Shown here: one piece after another, positions 1-8,156 of the stretch
Position numbering within the stretch: the stretch's first letter is position 1
Layout: every line of letters starts with the position of its first letter
IMG/VR virus record: IMGVR_UViG_3300032249_000985
Coordinates: 1 to 35,883 of that record
DNA: 35,883 nucleotides
Reading direction: 5' to 3' (one strand)
DNA from: a virus
The notes under the pieces: model-generated
Database searches by the model: none
What the model saw: the letters and a program-made list of their open reading frames with translations, nothing else
Told to the model about the DNA's origin: nothing
Position numbers and translations under genes: made by a program

Positions 1-189
1 CTCTTGGAACGGATACATTCTAAAAGGTTGTAGTCCGTGGTCAAGAGTAACAATTTTAATATAATTCCGTGCAAAATATACGGGGTCTTCCTTACACTTT
101 AAGAATTCATAGATTTGTTCTTCCGTAAACTCAATTTGGGTATTTGCCCGTTTTAGATTGGGATTACCTAAGTAGATATTATCAGACAT
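1..189 (-). CDS. 17: Terminase large subunit gp17, N-terminal fragment
   Basis: Only the first 63 codons are present; the gene runs off the left edge. Read directly, the fragment begins MSDNIYLGNPNLKRAN and contains DPVYFARNYIKIVTLDHG followed by MYPFQE. The pattern of a short leader, then YxxxYxKIxxLDxGL and a YPFQ motif just ahead of the ATPase, is that of the T4 gp17 family in cyanophages. gp17 is the ATPase/nuclease that pumps DNA into the prohead through the portal. The ATPase Walker motifs and nuclease domain lie outside the window. The ATG is preceded by an AGGT element about nine bases upstream, inside the end of the preceding gene, which stops five bases before it. In T4 this gene directly follows gp16; here three genes intervene. 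The identification rests on the N-terminus only. Confidence 0.88.
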   Translation of the reverse strand, partial: MSDNIYLGNPNLKRANTQIEFTEEQIYEFLKCKEDPVYFARNYIKIVTLDHGLQPFRMYPFQE

Positions 190-194
190 AAGTG

Positions 195-2099
195 TTACCT
201 ACTAATCTCTTCCCAGTCCAAAGAAGCAACAACAGTATCATTACTAGTATCAGAAGCAACCACAAGTGTAAGTTCATAAGGAGTTGAAGTTAATCCATTT
301 CTTTCTAACTGAAACTTAAATAATGCTTCTTTCAGAATATCAACTTGACTTGCTCCTTGATTTGATGCGTTAAAAAATCCACTTGCTAGTATTCTTCCCC
401 CAGCAGCAGAAGTTCCAGTAATATTATATTCAACAGCACTATCAACTCCAGCACTTACCCAAGCACCACCAGTAGTAGTTTCAGATGCTATAACTTGCCA
501 ATTAAAATTACCAGTGCTAATTGGCATTATAGAAAGTGCTGTGAGAATTACAATAGCATCCAAACGATTTGGTGATGCTTTGAGACGCAAAGATATTACA
601 GGATAAAATGTTCCCGCAGTTCCTAATGTTCTTGGAGAATTGATTGGTATACCAACTGCCTGCTGTATTCCACGAAGTTCATAACCACCTTCTGAAATTA
701 CACTAGAACAAACTTGTTTCAGTGTGCTTGAACTTGTTGTAATTCCAGTATTAGAAATCTCATATCTCAAAGGTAATGATGCTGTTGTGATATAAGTTGA
801 AGTGATTAAGTTTGCGTGATGAAATGAATGGCAGTGAATAAACTTCCCATCAACCACAAAACCCAATCTAACTGTTCCAAGTCCTAACCATTCAATATCC
901 ATCCACAAAATTTGTGCTTTGGAAATATCTAATGTAACACCAGATGGATTGAGATGCCCTGCACCAAGCATCGTATCAACATTCCAATCCGACTGTGCAA
1001 CTCTTGTTGTTGTTCCAGTAGATAAACTTCTTTCCGCAAAATATAAAGTGCTTCCATCAAGTTCCAGATACATTCCATTATCTGCACCAAAGTATCCTAC
1101 TCTTTGACGAAGATTTGCTTTTGCTGGGTTCATTATAAATGTATTCAATACCTGTAATGATTTTCCTGGTTGATAAGAGAATACTTTTGTGGTTTCCCTA
1201 ATCACAGAACATCCAGCAGTAGTTCCTATACCAATATTGACTAAACCTTGTGCTGTTACAAATCCAACTGTTGAACCAGTTCCTACAACTAAACCATTCC
1301 AAAGATTATTGTCCCTGTATCTGTGGGAACTATCAAAAAGTGTAAGTGGAGTTGAAGTTCTTAAACGACCAAATGCATCGGTTGCTATTGGTGGAAATGT
1401 AACAGATGCTGATGATGTTGTAGAAATTGATACTGTTCCTATAACTGGTAGAGGATTACTGGAACTTACAGGAGCACTATTGAGGTTGAGTGATACTTGC
1501 CCTGTGGTTCCAATACCTACTGTTCCTTGAACTGTAACAGTAGAACCAATACCTGATACTGCGACTGTTGTGACTGGATTGGTTATGTAGAATGAAGTAT
1601 TAGAAATAGAAACTGTATTAGCAATTGATACTGTTCCACCAACAGTTACTGTTGTTACTGGATTTAAGACATAAAAAGAAGTATTGGATATAGAAACTGT
1701 ATTTGCAATAGAAACAGTTCCACCAACAGTCACAGAAGTAACTGGATTTAGAACATAAAAGGAAGTATTAGAGATTGATACCGTATTCAGTAATGAAGAA
1801 ATGCCAACTGGAAGATATGAAAGATTTAGATTTTGTGCAGTTCCAATACCGATAGGCATATATGGAATACCTTCGTCTTCTAAAAGACCACTTGAACCAA
1901 TTTGAGTAATATGAGTATGAACTGGATTTGCAGGAGAACTTGCAACACTTATAGTTGTTGGAATTGTAATGCTTCCATTAATTGTAATACTTGAACTTCC
2001 AAGAGATACTGGAAATGGATTAGCATAAGTAACTAATGATGTTCCAGCACCTGTAAGAACTACGGATTGTGCTGGTTGGGGAAGAGGATTATAAGACAT
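195..2099 (-). CDS. Virion surface/fibre-type structural protein with 28-residue repeats
   Basis: A 634-residue protein. Residues 105-183 hold three copies of a 28-residue unit (NTVSISNTSFYVLNPVT, then a VTVGGTVSIA-like tail), the third diverging at its end. Residues from about 240 onward form a long domain marked by DAFGRLR, FDSSHRYRDN, YQPGKSL, LRQRVGYFG, DISKAQI and EWLGLGTVRLGF. I recognise this as a domain recurring in structural proteins of marine phages and some large DNA viruses; its function is not established to my knowledge. The composition (Thr, Ser, Val, Gly; few charged residues) suits a beta-rich virion or fibre protein. No signal peptide or membrane segment is seen. It sits between gp16 and gp17, one base after the 290-residue gene, so it is probably made late with the other structural genes. 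A role in host contact is inference. Confidence 0.72.
   Translation of the reverse strand: MSYNPLPQPAQSVVLTGAGTSLVTYANPFPVSLGSSSITINGSITIPTTISVASSPANPVHTHITQIGSSGLLEDEGIPYMPIGIGTAQNLNLSYLPVGISSLLNTVSISNTSFYVLNPVTSVTVGGTVSIANTVSISNTSFYVLNPVTTVTVGGTVSIANTVSISNTSFYITNPVTTVAVSGIGSTVTVQGTVGIGTTGQVSLNLNSAPVSSSNPLPVIGTVSISTTSSASVTFPPIATDAFGRLRTSTPLTLFDSSHRYRDNNLWNGLVVGTGSTVGFVTAQGLVNIGIGTTAGCSVIRETTKVFSYQPGKSLQVLNTFIMNPAKANLRQRVGYFGADNGMYLELDGSTLYFAERSLSTGTTTRVAQSDWNVDTMLGAGHLNPSGVTLDISKAQILWMDIEWLGLGTVRLGFVVDGKFIHCHSFHHANLITSTYITTASLPLRYEISNTGITTSSSTLKQVCSSVISEGGYELRGIQQAVGIPINSPRTLGTAGTFYPVISLRLKASPNRLDAIVILTALSIMPISTGNFNWQVIASETTTGGAWVSAGVDSAVEYNITGTSAAGGRILASGFFNASNQGASQVDILKEALFKFQLERNGLTSTPYELTLVVASDTSNDTVVASLDWEEISR
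1551..1787 (-). repeat. Three tandem 84-bp coding repeats
   Basis: In-frame tandem units of 84 bases encode 28 residues each. Copies one and two are nearly identical at protein level; copy three diverges after about 17 residues. Third-base differences between copies show they are not very recent duplications. The unit VSISNTSFY / NPVT / VTVGGTV looks like a beta-strand repeat of a fibre shaft. The array could expand or contract by recombination. Confidence 0.8.
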
Positions 2100-2100
2100 A

Positions 2101-2973
2101 TTAGATTAAGAACCAATTAGAACCATTGTAAAAATAAGTAAAACTTTGATGATTGATAGTCATAATAACTGAACTATCATTCTCTACACTTGTTCCAGCA
2201 CCTGCCTGGACTGTTATATTGTATGTAGCAATTTTATTTCCCTCGTCTTTTACGATTAACTTCTTACCATAAGAAGGAATTTGTGGTAATACAATTGTCA
2301 CCGGAACATTTGCATTTACACCAATATAATCGTCAACATTTGATGCCTGATAGTAAGTGGTAATACCAGAGATATTTACAATTGTTGTGCCACCAACATC
2401 ATTTGGATCAACAAACTCTGCTTGATTTGTTGTGGAATTCCATTGGAGAAATTTACTATCATAAGCACCAGAATTAGTTGCGATGCCTACAATATCATCC
2501 AAGTATCTCAAACGAGTTTCACCACCTCCACCTAATGTGGAAAGTTGTTGTTGAATACGAGAAAGGAAAGTGCTGTAATGTTTATGTAAATCATCAAGTG
2601 TTGCGAACTTTTGGTCTAATGGAGTAATTGGGTCTTGCTGAACTTTAATATTTGATGGCTCAGCAAGAAGACCTAAAGATTTTTCAATTAATGTTGGTTC
2701 TTTAAGTTCTTCCTGAAGTTGTTCTACTACTTCAAAAATTTCTTCAATTTTTTCTTCAATATTTGGTTCCATCTTTTTGGAAGACAACAAGTCCTCAAAT
2801 ACTTTGAGTGCCTTATCACCTTTTTTATTTTTTATTTTATTTTTAGTTTTAAGAATAGAAACCTCTTCAAATACGGAATCTAATCCTAAGTTACCAACTA
2901 AAGATTCAAATTCTTCTTTTTTTTGTTTTTTTTCTTGTGCTACTAATTTAAAAAGTTCTGATAGTTCGTTCAT
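2101..2973 (-). CDS. Virion structural protein, coiled-coil N-terminus and fibre-type C-terminal domain
   Basis: A 290-residue protein with two parts. Residues 1-115 are rich in Lys and Glu with heptad-like spacing (EIFEVVEQLQEELKEP), consistent with a coiled coil. Residues 120-165 read as a helical linker (KFATLDDLHKHYSTFLSRIQ). Residues 205-290 form a compact beta domain with YYQASNVDDYIGVN, VTIVLP, KLIVKDEGN, NITVQAG and a terminal aromatic FTYFYNGSNWFLI, a module I recognise from the C-termini of cyanophage virion proteins. The coiled coil could trimerise or anchor it and leave the C-terminal module exposed; that is inference. It starts seven bases after the 564-residue gene stops and ends one base before the 634-residue gene, so the three appear co-transcribed. 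The precise function is unknown. Confidence 0.65.
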   Translation of the reverse strand: MNELSELFKLVAQEKKQKKEEFESLVGNLGLDSVFEEVSILKTKNKIKNKKGDKALKVFEDLLSSKKMEPNIEEKIEEIFEVVEQLQEELKEPTLIEKSLGLLAEPSNIKVQQDPITPLDQKFATLDDLHKHYSTFLSRIQQQLSTLGGGGETRLRYLDDIVGIATNSGAYDSKFLQWNSTTNQAEFVDPNDVGGTTIVNISGITTYYQASNVDDYIGVNANVPVTIVLPQIPSYGKKLIVKDEGNKIATYNITVQAGAGTSVENDSSVIMTINHQSFTYFYNGSNWFLI

Positions 2974-2980
2974 TTAATTT

Positions 2981-4675
2981 TTACCATTTCACTTTATTTG
3001 CCCAATATGCTGCAGACATTTTTCCTTTAGCAATATTCTTTGCGTGTCTGGTTTGAAATCTATTACGACGACTTGCATACTCCTTTGACTCACCTTCTTT
3101 CTTTGGAGAACCTTTTACACCTCTTTGACCGAAACGAATGAGTTTTTCTTTTCCATTCTCACATGCTTTAACTACGTGCGACTTTCCCGTGAGTGAATCA
3201 CCCACGGGTTCTGACTTTGGGGAGTTGCACTTCATCTCTGATTTCTTTGCTTCAATCATAAATTGATCAAATGTTTTTGGAGTATATGAGTTTGCAAGTG
3301 GAAGTGATGGTCCGGAGAGTTTTCCTAAAGCAACCTTTTTTTCATTAGGATTGCTAGTTCCTGTAGCAAGATTTCTAATTTTTGCTTGCTTCTGTGCTGC
3401 TTTATGTCCACCACCAATTTCAAAACTTAATTGTTCTGGAACGCAATTTGGAACAATTTTTTTACCTTTTTTCTTCACACCCACTTGCTTATAACCATCC
3501 CAGCAATCTTCCGATTTTGTACCCCAATTTGCAGCACCAACTTTACGACACCTAACAAGTGCTCCAGACGCATATGCACTAGGCCATACATCATATCTTG
3601 ATTTCACTTTATTATAGCAAGCATCTTTTTTACCACTACCTTTTCCTGCTTTGTCCTTTACCTCTTGGATATTAATTTCTTCGGTCCTTACATTCGTTGG
3701 TTTTGAAGCACCAGATTTTTGTGGTTGATTTGGATCTAATTTATTTTTTCTTCTTCTTGCTTTTTCTTCTTCTTCGGGTGAAAGATTTGCTGCCATTTTT
3801 GAACTACCACACTTTGGTGTAGAAGTTTGTCCTTCTTGACGGGCACAAGGTTCTCCTGCAAATTTTCCACCAAGTTGAACCCACCCTTTTTTTCCTGTAG
3901 ATGATTTTGATTTACCAAACCAGTCATGAAGACCCTGATCTCCAGATTTAGATCCTTCTTTTACAAGACGGTCTGCTTTAATGATGTCAATAATTCGAAC
4001 AAAAGTATTGCCGTTTGCATCCTCAATTGTTACATCTTCATTAACTTTACTTTCTCCACTATCAATATAATCTGCCGCAGTATCAATATAGTCTGCTGCC
4101 TTTGTAATCTTTGATTGGACCCAGGCTTCAATATTACCTTCACCTTTCATTTTTTTCTTAAGTCTTCTAGCAGCATTCATAACAGCACTAAGTTCCGAAC
4201 GAGCCATAGAATACTCGTGGTCCTTCTCCTCATTTGCCGGATGTGGCATTGTTATATTATAATCTTTTTTTGAACTAATTAACTCCGCCGGTAAAGAAAA
4301 CATATCCCAATATCTTGGACCATATTTGCATTGACTTCTTGTCTCAAGTTTTTCACATTTTGGACAATATCTATCTGCTCTTTCACGAACTGGAGTATGC
4401 CAATCATAATCAAGTGCATTGGTATTTTCGGACACATCCTTGAATTTTTTATGTTCTTTCTTCGCAGATGCTTCCATTTTTTTTAAACGAGTATAATAAT
4501 CTGGTATTTCATCTAAATGCTGTAATGCAATTTCAACGGCAAGTTTTTGATTATTTGTGTGCTCATGTTCAATAGGAGCACCCATATCAAGTTGCTTCTG
4601 AATATCCGAAACATCCATACGATGTTTTTTCGCAATCTGCTCTACGGTTTTATATGATTTCAGTTGCTCGTTCAT
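2981..4675 (-). CDS. Multi-domain hypothetical protein (DUF5661-like head, Cys-rich basic modules) between gp16 and gp17
   Basis: 564 residues, very rich in Lys, apparently a string of small modules that I know as separate domains in marine phages. Residues 1-75: a helical DUF5661-like module (HEHTNNQKLAVEIALQHLDE, then DYYTRLKKME). Residues 104-116: CPKC and a later Cys, a possible half zinc site. Residues 145-205: a helical segment (SMARSELS, GEGNIEAWVQSKITKAADYI) common in cyanophage structural proteins. Residues 243-300: a DUF5872-like basic module (GLHDWFGKSKS, GWVQLGGKFAGEPCARQ). Residues 348-395: DACYNKVKSRY, WPSAYASGALVRCRKVGAANWG. Residues 478-564: KCNSPK, VVKACENGKEKLIRFGQ, ending in SRRNRFQTRHAKN and SAAYWANKVKW. 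DUF names are from memory. A virion-associated or nucleic-acid-binding internal protein would fit the charge, but no function is demonstrated. It starts 12 bases after gp16 stops. Confidence 0.65.
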   Translation of the reverse strand: MNEQLKSYKTVEQIAKKHRMDVSDIQKQLDMGAPIEHEHTNNQKLAVEIALQHLDEIPDYYTRLKKMEASAKKEHKKFKDVSENTNALDYDWHTPVRERADRYCPKCEKLETRSQCKYGPRYWDMFSLPAELISSKKDYNITMPHPANEEKDHEYSMARSELSAVMNAARRLKKKMKGEGNIEAWVQSKITKAADYIDTAADYIDSGESKVNEDVTIEDANGNTFVRIIDIIKADRLVKEGSKSGDQGLHDWFGKSKSSTGKKGWVQLGGKFAGEPCARQEGQTSTPKCGSSKMAANLSPEEEEKARRRKNKLDPNQPQKSGASKPTNVRTEEINIQEVKDKAGKGSGKKDACYNKVKSRYDVWPSAYASGALVRCRKVGAANWGTKSEDCWDGYKQVGVKKKGKKIVPNCVPEQLSFEIGGGHKAAQKQAKIRNLATGTSNPNEKKVALGKLSGPSLPLANSYTPKTFDQFMIEAKKSEMKCNSPKSEPVGDSLTGKSHVVKACENGKEKLIRFGQRGVKGSPKKEGESKEYASRRNRFQTRHAKNIAKGKMSAAYWANKVKW

Positions 4676-4687
4676 TACTGGTAAAGA

Positions 4688-5110
4688 CTAATCTTTAGTA
4701 TTTAGAAAACCTTGCTTAAGTATTTTTGAAAGTTCTGATGTTGATCCAACAAAAAGAGCATTATTGGTTACACTACTTGGTGATTTTACAGTATCTTCTT
4801 CAACATCTTTCAGTTTCTTCTGCAAATCAATTAACTTATCAGTTGTATCGGCAACACTCTTAATTAATTGCCCCGCAACCTCATATGCTCTAGGACTTCC
4901 ACCTTCACCAGCAAGTTCCATAATCCCATTAATTGCCTCTTGACCCTTTTCAATTAATGAATAAAGATTTGCACGAGTATATTCATAATCTTTCCTAATA
5001 TCATCAGGTTTTGATGATACAATATCAATTTTTTCTATAGGTCTTTCTGCCTCAACTATACTGCTCTCGATATTGAGTGCCTTATCAATATCCCCATAAT
5101 TATTTGTCAT
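4688..5110 (-). CDS. 16: Terminase small subunit gp16
   Basis: 140 residues, close to the T4-family size (T4 gp16 is 164). The central helical hairpin carries the family pattern: DYEYTRANLYSLIEKGQEAI, then IMELAGEGGSPRAYEVAG and QLIKSVADTTDKLIDLQKK. gp16 forms a ring that regulates and stimulates gp17 during headful DNA packaging. Gene order supports the call: gp13, gp14, gp15 and gp16 lie consecutively as in T4, and this gene starts six bases after gp15 ends. The unusual point is downstream: gp17 does not follow directly, because about 4.5 kb of structural-type genes intervene. The C-terminal tail (NNALFVGSTSELSKILKQ) resembles the conserved end seen in cyanophage homologues. Confidence 0.93.
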   Translation of the reverse strand: MTNNYGDIDKALNIESSIVEAERPIEKIDIVSSKPDDIRKDYEYTRANLYSLIEKGQEAINGIMELAGEGGSPRAYEVAGQLIKSVADTTDKLIDLQKKLKDVEEDTVKSPSSVTNNALFVGSTSELSKILKQGFLNTKD

Positions 5111-5116
5111 AAGTTA

Positions 5117-5914
5117 TCAAATGTCAGCCTGTTGTGTTGGACTATAAGACTTGGAATCATTAAAGAACTCCCAATTCTCATTAAATCCAAAGTCATCGTC
5201 TGGTCCAGCATCAATAGGGTCTGGAGTTACTGTATATCTCATTTCACGTTTAGCAGTTGTTTGGTCACTACCAGCATACATATCGACCTGAACCTTACGG
5301 ATAAGACCGTCTGTACTGTCAGCAATAGGACCAAACAGATATGTCTTTGCCGTAAATTGTAAAGTATATATTAAAGATCTTCTTGTGGAAAAATCTCCTT
5401 CATAATCATCTTGGAATAATACCGAGTCTAAAACAATTGGAATATCTCTTTTTTCCCCAATAGAATCAATCAAATCTACCGTTAGATTAAATGATGGTTG
5501 AAAGTATGGAAGAATTTGCTCAACAATTTGTAAAGCATCATCATTTAATTTTGTTAAGATGTTAAGTTCAAATCCAATATTATATGGAACAGGCATAAAA
5601 ACTTTCTTTAGGTTTGTGCCATCTGATGCCTTAAAGGTTTGAGTAACGCCTGCCTTTCTTGTTGAATCATATTGAATAGAATTCATTTCAAATGACATTC
5701 TGGGCAAACTCATTGCAACTGGTTTATTTAAATCTGGTTGTTGCTCAATTCTTGCCAAAAACTTTTGCATCGGACCATATGCCAATGGAACTCTGAGTTC
5801 ATTATAAGGATCACCATCTTTATCTTTGTGTTTAATGTATATCTCATTAAATAATGTTCCGAAAGAAATAATTGTCTTTCTAATTATTTGATGATAATAG
5901 TAAGTTCCTAGCAT
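5117..5914 (-). CDS. 15: Tail completion and sheath stabiliser gp15
   Basis: 265 residues against 272 in T4. Recognisable segments are the start MLGTYYYHQIIRKTIISFGTLFN, then RVPLAYGPMQKFLAR, LPRMSFEM, YDSTRKAGVTQT, VPYNIGFELNIL and IPIVLDSVLFQDDYEGDF, all hallmarks of the gp15 family in cyanophages. gp15 forms a hexamer that caps the tail tube and sheath and joins the tail to the neck proteins gp13/gp14. The start codon overlaps the stop codon of gp14 by one base (TAATG), implying coupled translation, and gp16 follows six bases later. Length and content are normal; nothing truncated or inserted. Confidence 0.95.
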   Translation of the reverse strand: MLGTYYYHQIIRKTIISFGTLFNEIYIKHKDKDGDPYNELRVPLAYGPMQKFLARIEQQPDLNKPVAMSLPRMSFEMNSIQYDSTRKAGVTQTFKASDGTNLKKVFMPVPYNIGFELNILTKLNDDALQIVEQILPYFQPSFNLTVDLIDSIGEKRDIPIVLDSVLFQDDYEGDFSTRRSLIYTLQFTAKTYLFGPIADSTDGLIRKVQVDMYAGSDQTTAKREMRYTVTPDPIDAGPDDDFGFNENWEFFNDSKSYSPTQQADI

Positions 5915-7311
5915 TAATAATTACCGAATGGATTTGATTCTGAAAAATCAACTATGAAATCTGCTTCCTGTTCAATCTCATCATTTTGTTCATATTTATC
6001 TTGAAACTCTCCTTGAGATACATTTCTAACACTATATCTAGCAGATGATGCAGATCCTACAATAATATCTCCAGGAACAAAATCTCCATCAGTTGTTCCA
6101 ACTTTAAGAATATTTTCTTCTTTATTCCAAGTTTTAACTCTTGCGGTTGCTCCCGAAATTGATCCAGTAACAATTTCATTCGATAAAAATGTTCCTATTC
6201 CTGTAGTAATTGGAGGTGGATCTATTGTTACCACAGGATTCATAGTGTATCCAATTCCTGCATCAGAAATTAATATTTGTGTTATACTGCCTGTAGTACT
6301 TATGGATGCAGTCCCTCGTGCAGTGACTGCTAATCCTGCAGAAGGAGTACTGAACCTCACACTTGGTGCTACTGGATATCCACTTCCAAAAGTTTGTATC
6401 CCTACAGTAGATATACCGGAGTAATTTGTTACAATTTCACAAGTTGCTAGAGCTCCTGCACCATTTCCTCCAGTGATTGTAACCGTAGGTGCTAATGTGT
6501 AACCAAAACCAGGATTTGTTAATAAGATGCTTTCTACTGAAAATACTCCACCTTTTTGTCTAATAGATGCAACTGCTGTTGCATTCGTACCTCCTGAAGG
6601 TGCTGATGAAATAGCAACATTTGGTACAGATGTATAATCATAACCATCATTACTTAAAATAACTCTCCTAACATATCCTGATGCAGTAGTTGCAGTTCCT
6701 GTAGCAGTTTGTCCAAATGAGAATAGTTCAAGAGAAGTCATATAACCTTGATTTACTAATACACTATCAATTTCTTCTACTGTCGTATTAGTATTATTCC
6801 ATCCACCAAGTTCATCTTCATATTCAAATAGTTCACACTTTAACTCATAAACATAAGTTTTACCCAACTGATAAAATGGTTGCTCGTGCTCAACAAATTT
6901 AATTTCAAATAATCTTTTCCCCAAAGGAAAATACACAATATCACCTTCTCTTGGTCGAGATGATAATACAATTTCATCATCATTCATTGCTTCTAAAAAT
7001 GGTGAGATGAAGTCTTCAAATCTTTCCTTTGAAATAATTAAAGTGAGTTCATCCTTCAAGTTCATTCCAAATTTTGTTAAAATATCTCCAGCACCACTAT
7101 ATCCCTCATAGTTTTGCACATAAGCTTCAAGAGCAAAATTATCATCAAACTTTGATGATGTTACTTCTCTTATAATTGTTTCCTTCCTTACAAATTTTCT
7201 TGGAATATATGTAACTTCAACTCCATATATCTTCAATTGCTCATTTATGAGTTCTTGAATTAATCTTTGTTCATTTGCAGAACCTTGTAGAAAAAAGGGA
7301 TTAAGTGCCAT
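5914..7311 (-). CDS. 14: Neck protein gp14 with inserted G-x-G-Y repeat region
   Basis: 465 residues, far longer than T4 gp14 (256). Residues 1-185 are the family core: MALNPFFLQG, EQRLIQELINEQLKIYGVEV, YIPRKFV, FGMNLKDELTLIISKERF, RPREGDIVYFPLGKRLFEI and YQLGKTYVYELKCELFEYEDE. Residues 213-366 are an insertion with four repeats, each a beta segment, a G-x-G-Y or D-Y-D-Y turn, and P-x-V-x-I (for example NPGFGYTLAPTVTI). Residues 370-430 add a small beta domain (GSISGATARVKTW, VGTTDGDFVPGDIIVG). The end, FQDKYEQNDEIEQEADFIVDFSESNPFGNY, returns to the conserved family C-terminus. gp14 forms the head-tail joint with gp13. It starts two bases after gp13 and overlaps gp15 by one base. The insertion likely projects from the neck as a decoration; that is inference. 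Confidence 0.94.
   Translation of the reverse strand: MALNPFFLQGSANEQRLIQELINEQLKIYGVEVTYIPRKFVRKETIIREVTSSKFDDNFALEAYVQNYEGYSGAGDILTKFGMNLKDELTLIISKERFEDFISPFLEAMNDDEIVLSSRPREGDIVYFPLGKRLFEIKFVEHEQPFYQLGKTYVYELKCELFEYEDELGGWNNTNTTVEEIDSVLVNQGYMTSLELFSFGQTATGTATTASGYVRRVILSNDGYDYTSVPNVAISSAPSGGTNATAVASIRQKGGVFSVESILLTNPGFGYTLAPTVTITGGNGAGALATCEIVTNYSGISTVGIQTFGSGYPVAPSVRFSTPSAGLAVTARGTASISTTGSITQILISDAGIGYTMNPVVTIDPPPITTGIGTFLSNEIVTGSISGATARVKTWNKEENILKVGTTDGDFVPGDIIVGSASSARYSVRNVSQGEFQDKYEQNDEIEQEADFIVDFSESNPFGNY
6214..6675 (-). repeat. Four divergent G-x-G-Y / P-x-V-x-I repeats inside gp14
   Basis: The insertion codes for four units at residues about 214-236, 259-281, 300-322 and 344-366. 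The shared frame is a hydrophobic strand, a turn with DGYDY, GFGY, GSGY or GIGY, then P-N-V, P-T-V, P-S-V or P-V-V. Copies are too diverged for DNA identity and are recognised only at protein level. The same unit appears in gp8, in the gp7-position giant and, less clearly, in the 2381-residue protein. Confidence 0.75.
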
Positions 7312-7313
7312 AA

Positions 7314-8156
7314 TTAACCAATAAAATCATAGGGAGGAAGTTCATATTCAAGTACCATTCTTTGCTTAATATCTTCCAATTCTCTTTCAGCATCTTCATA
7401 TATTTCCCTACCATTTAATTCCACTCCACCAGGCAGTTTAACTCCTTTAAATTTGATTAAATTTTGCCCCCATTGTTTTTTAATTAATATTGTAAGATAT
7501 TTTTTAATAAAACTATCATTATAAACATTAGTAAATGTATTTGGATCAAGTATTCTATAACAATCAATCACAATATATTGGTCTGCAGTTTGTGATGCCC
7601 AGTCAAGATCTAAATATAGTCTATTTTGTCTTTTATTAAATCTAAGTTGCTTGTCTGTTGTCAATAGAAAATCAATATCTTCCAAATATGATTTGACCAT
7701 AGCATATTGTAAAAGTTCAACGGAATTAAAATAGTATAAATCATTTAAAAATAATTGATACTTGATACTAAACATTCCACCAGAAATGGAACTGGTATCA
7801 AATTTAAAGATTTTTTCAATACCTATAACAGAATCTGGTATTTGAATATAATTTGAAGTTTCATAAAAATTATACGATACGGATCCAATTCCAGTAACAT
7901 TTGATGTTGCTGTAGTCGTAGTTACTCCAACTCCATTAGCATTTCTACCCCTACCTCGGTCAAGATCTGCTTGCGTAATTTTATATTTGAGATACATTCT
8001 TTCGACACCATCAAAGTGCCTTTCCTGGAAGTACTGTAGGGCATCGTCAACTAAGTCATCTATTTGGTCATCATCGACGTTAATTTCTAATACAGGAGCA
8101 CCTAGACGCCTTAAACAATACTCTATAAGTTGTTGCCTACTTGCTGGTTTTGCCAT
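7314..8156 (-). CDS. 13: Neck protein gp13
   Basis: 280 residues (T4 gp13 is 309). The N-terminus MAKPASRQQLIEYCLRRLGAPVLEINVDDDQIDDLVDDALQ is written here in parts as the gp13 signature: RQQLIEYCLRRLGAPV, then NVDDDQIDDLVDDAL and YFQERHFDGVERMYL. Further markers are IGIEKIFKF, QYAMVKSYLEDIDFLL, RFNKRQNRLYLDLDW, YIVIDCYRILDP and the C-terminal KKQWGQNLIKFKGVKLPGG. gp13 joins the portal side of the head to gp14 and the tail. Start choice is supported by a strong Shine-Dalgarno (GGAGGAG) seven bases before an ATG that overlaps the upstream stop codon by one base (TAATG). gp14 follows after two bases. Confidence 0.95.
   Translation of the reverse strand: MAKPASRQQLIEYCLRRLGAPVLEINVDDDQIDDLVDDALQYFQERHFDGVERMYLKYKITQADLDRGRGRNANGVGVTTTTATSNVTGIGSVSYNFYETSNYIQIPDSVIGIEKIFKFDTSSISGGMFSIKYQLFLNDLYYFNSVELLQYAMVKSYLEDIDFLLTTDKQLRFNKRQNRLYLDLDWASQTADQYIVIDCYRILDPNTFTNVYNDSFIKKYLTILIKKQWGQNLIKFKGVKLPGGVELNGREIYEDAERELEDIKQRMVLEYELPPYDFIG

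Noticed and set aside
919-1530. Plus-strand open frames opposite the 634-residue gene and many others across the window.
   Set aside because: Low-complexity mirror frames of minus-strand genes, without ribosome sites or recognisable content.
1551-1787. Tandem repeats considered as a CRISPR array.
   Set aside because: Units are 84 bases, contiguous, in frame and without spacers; they are coding repeats.
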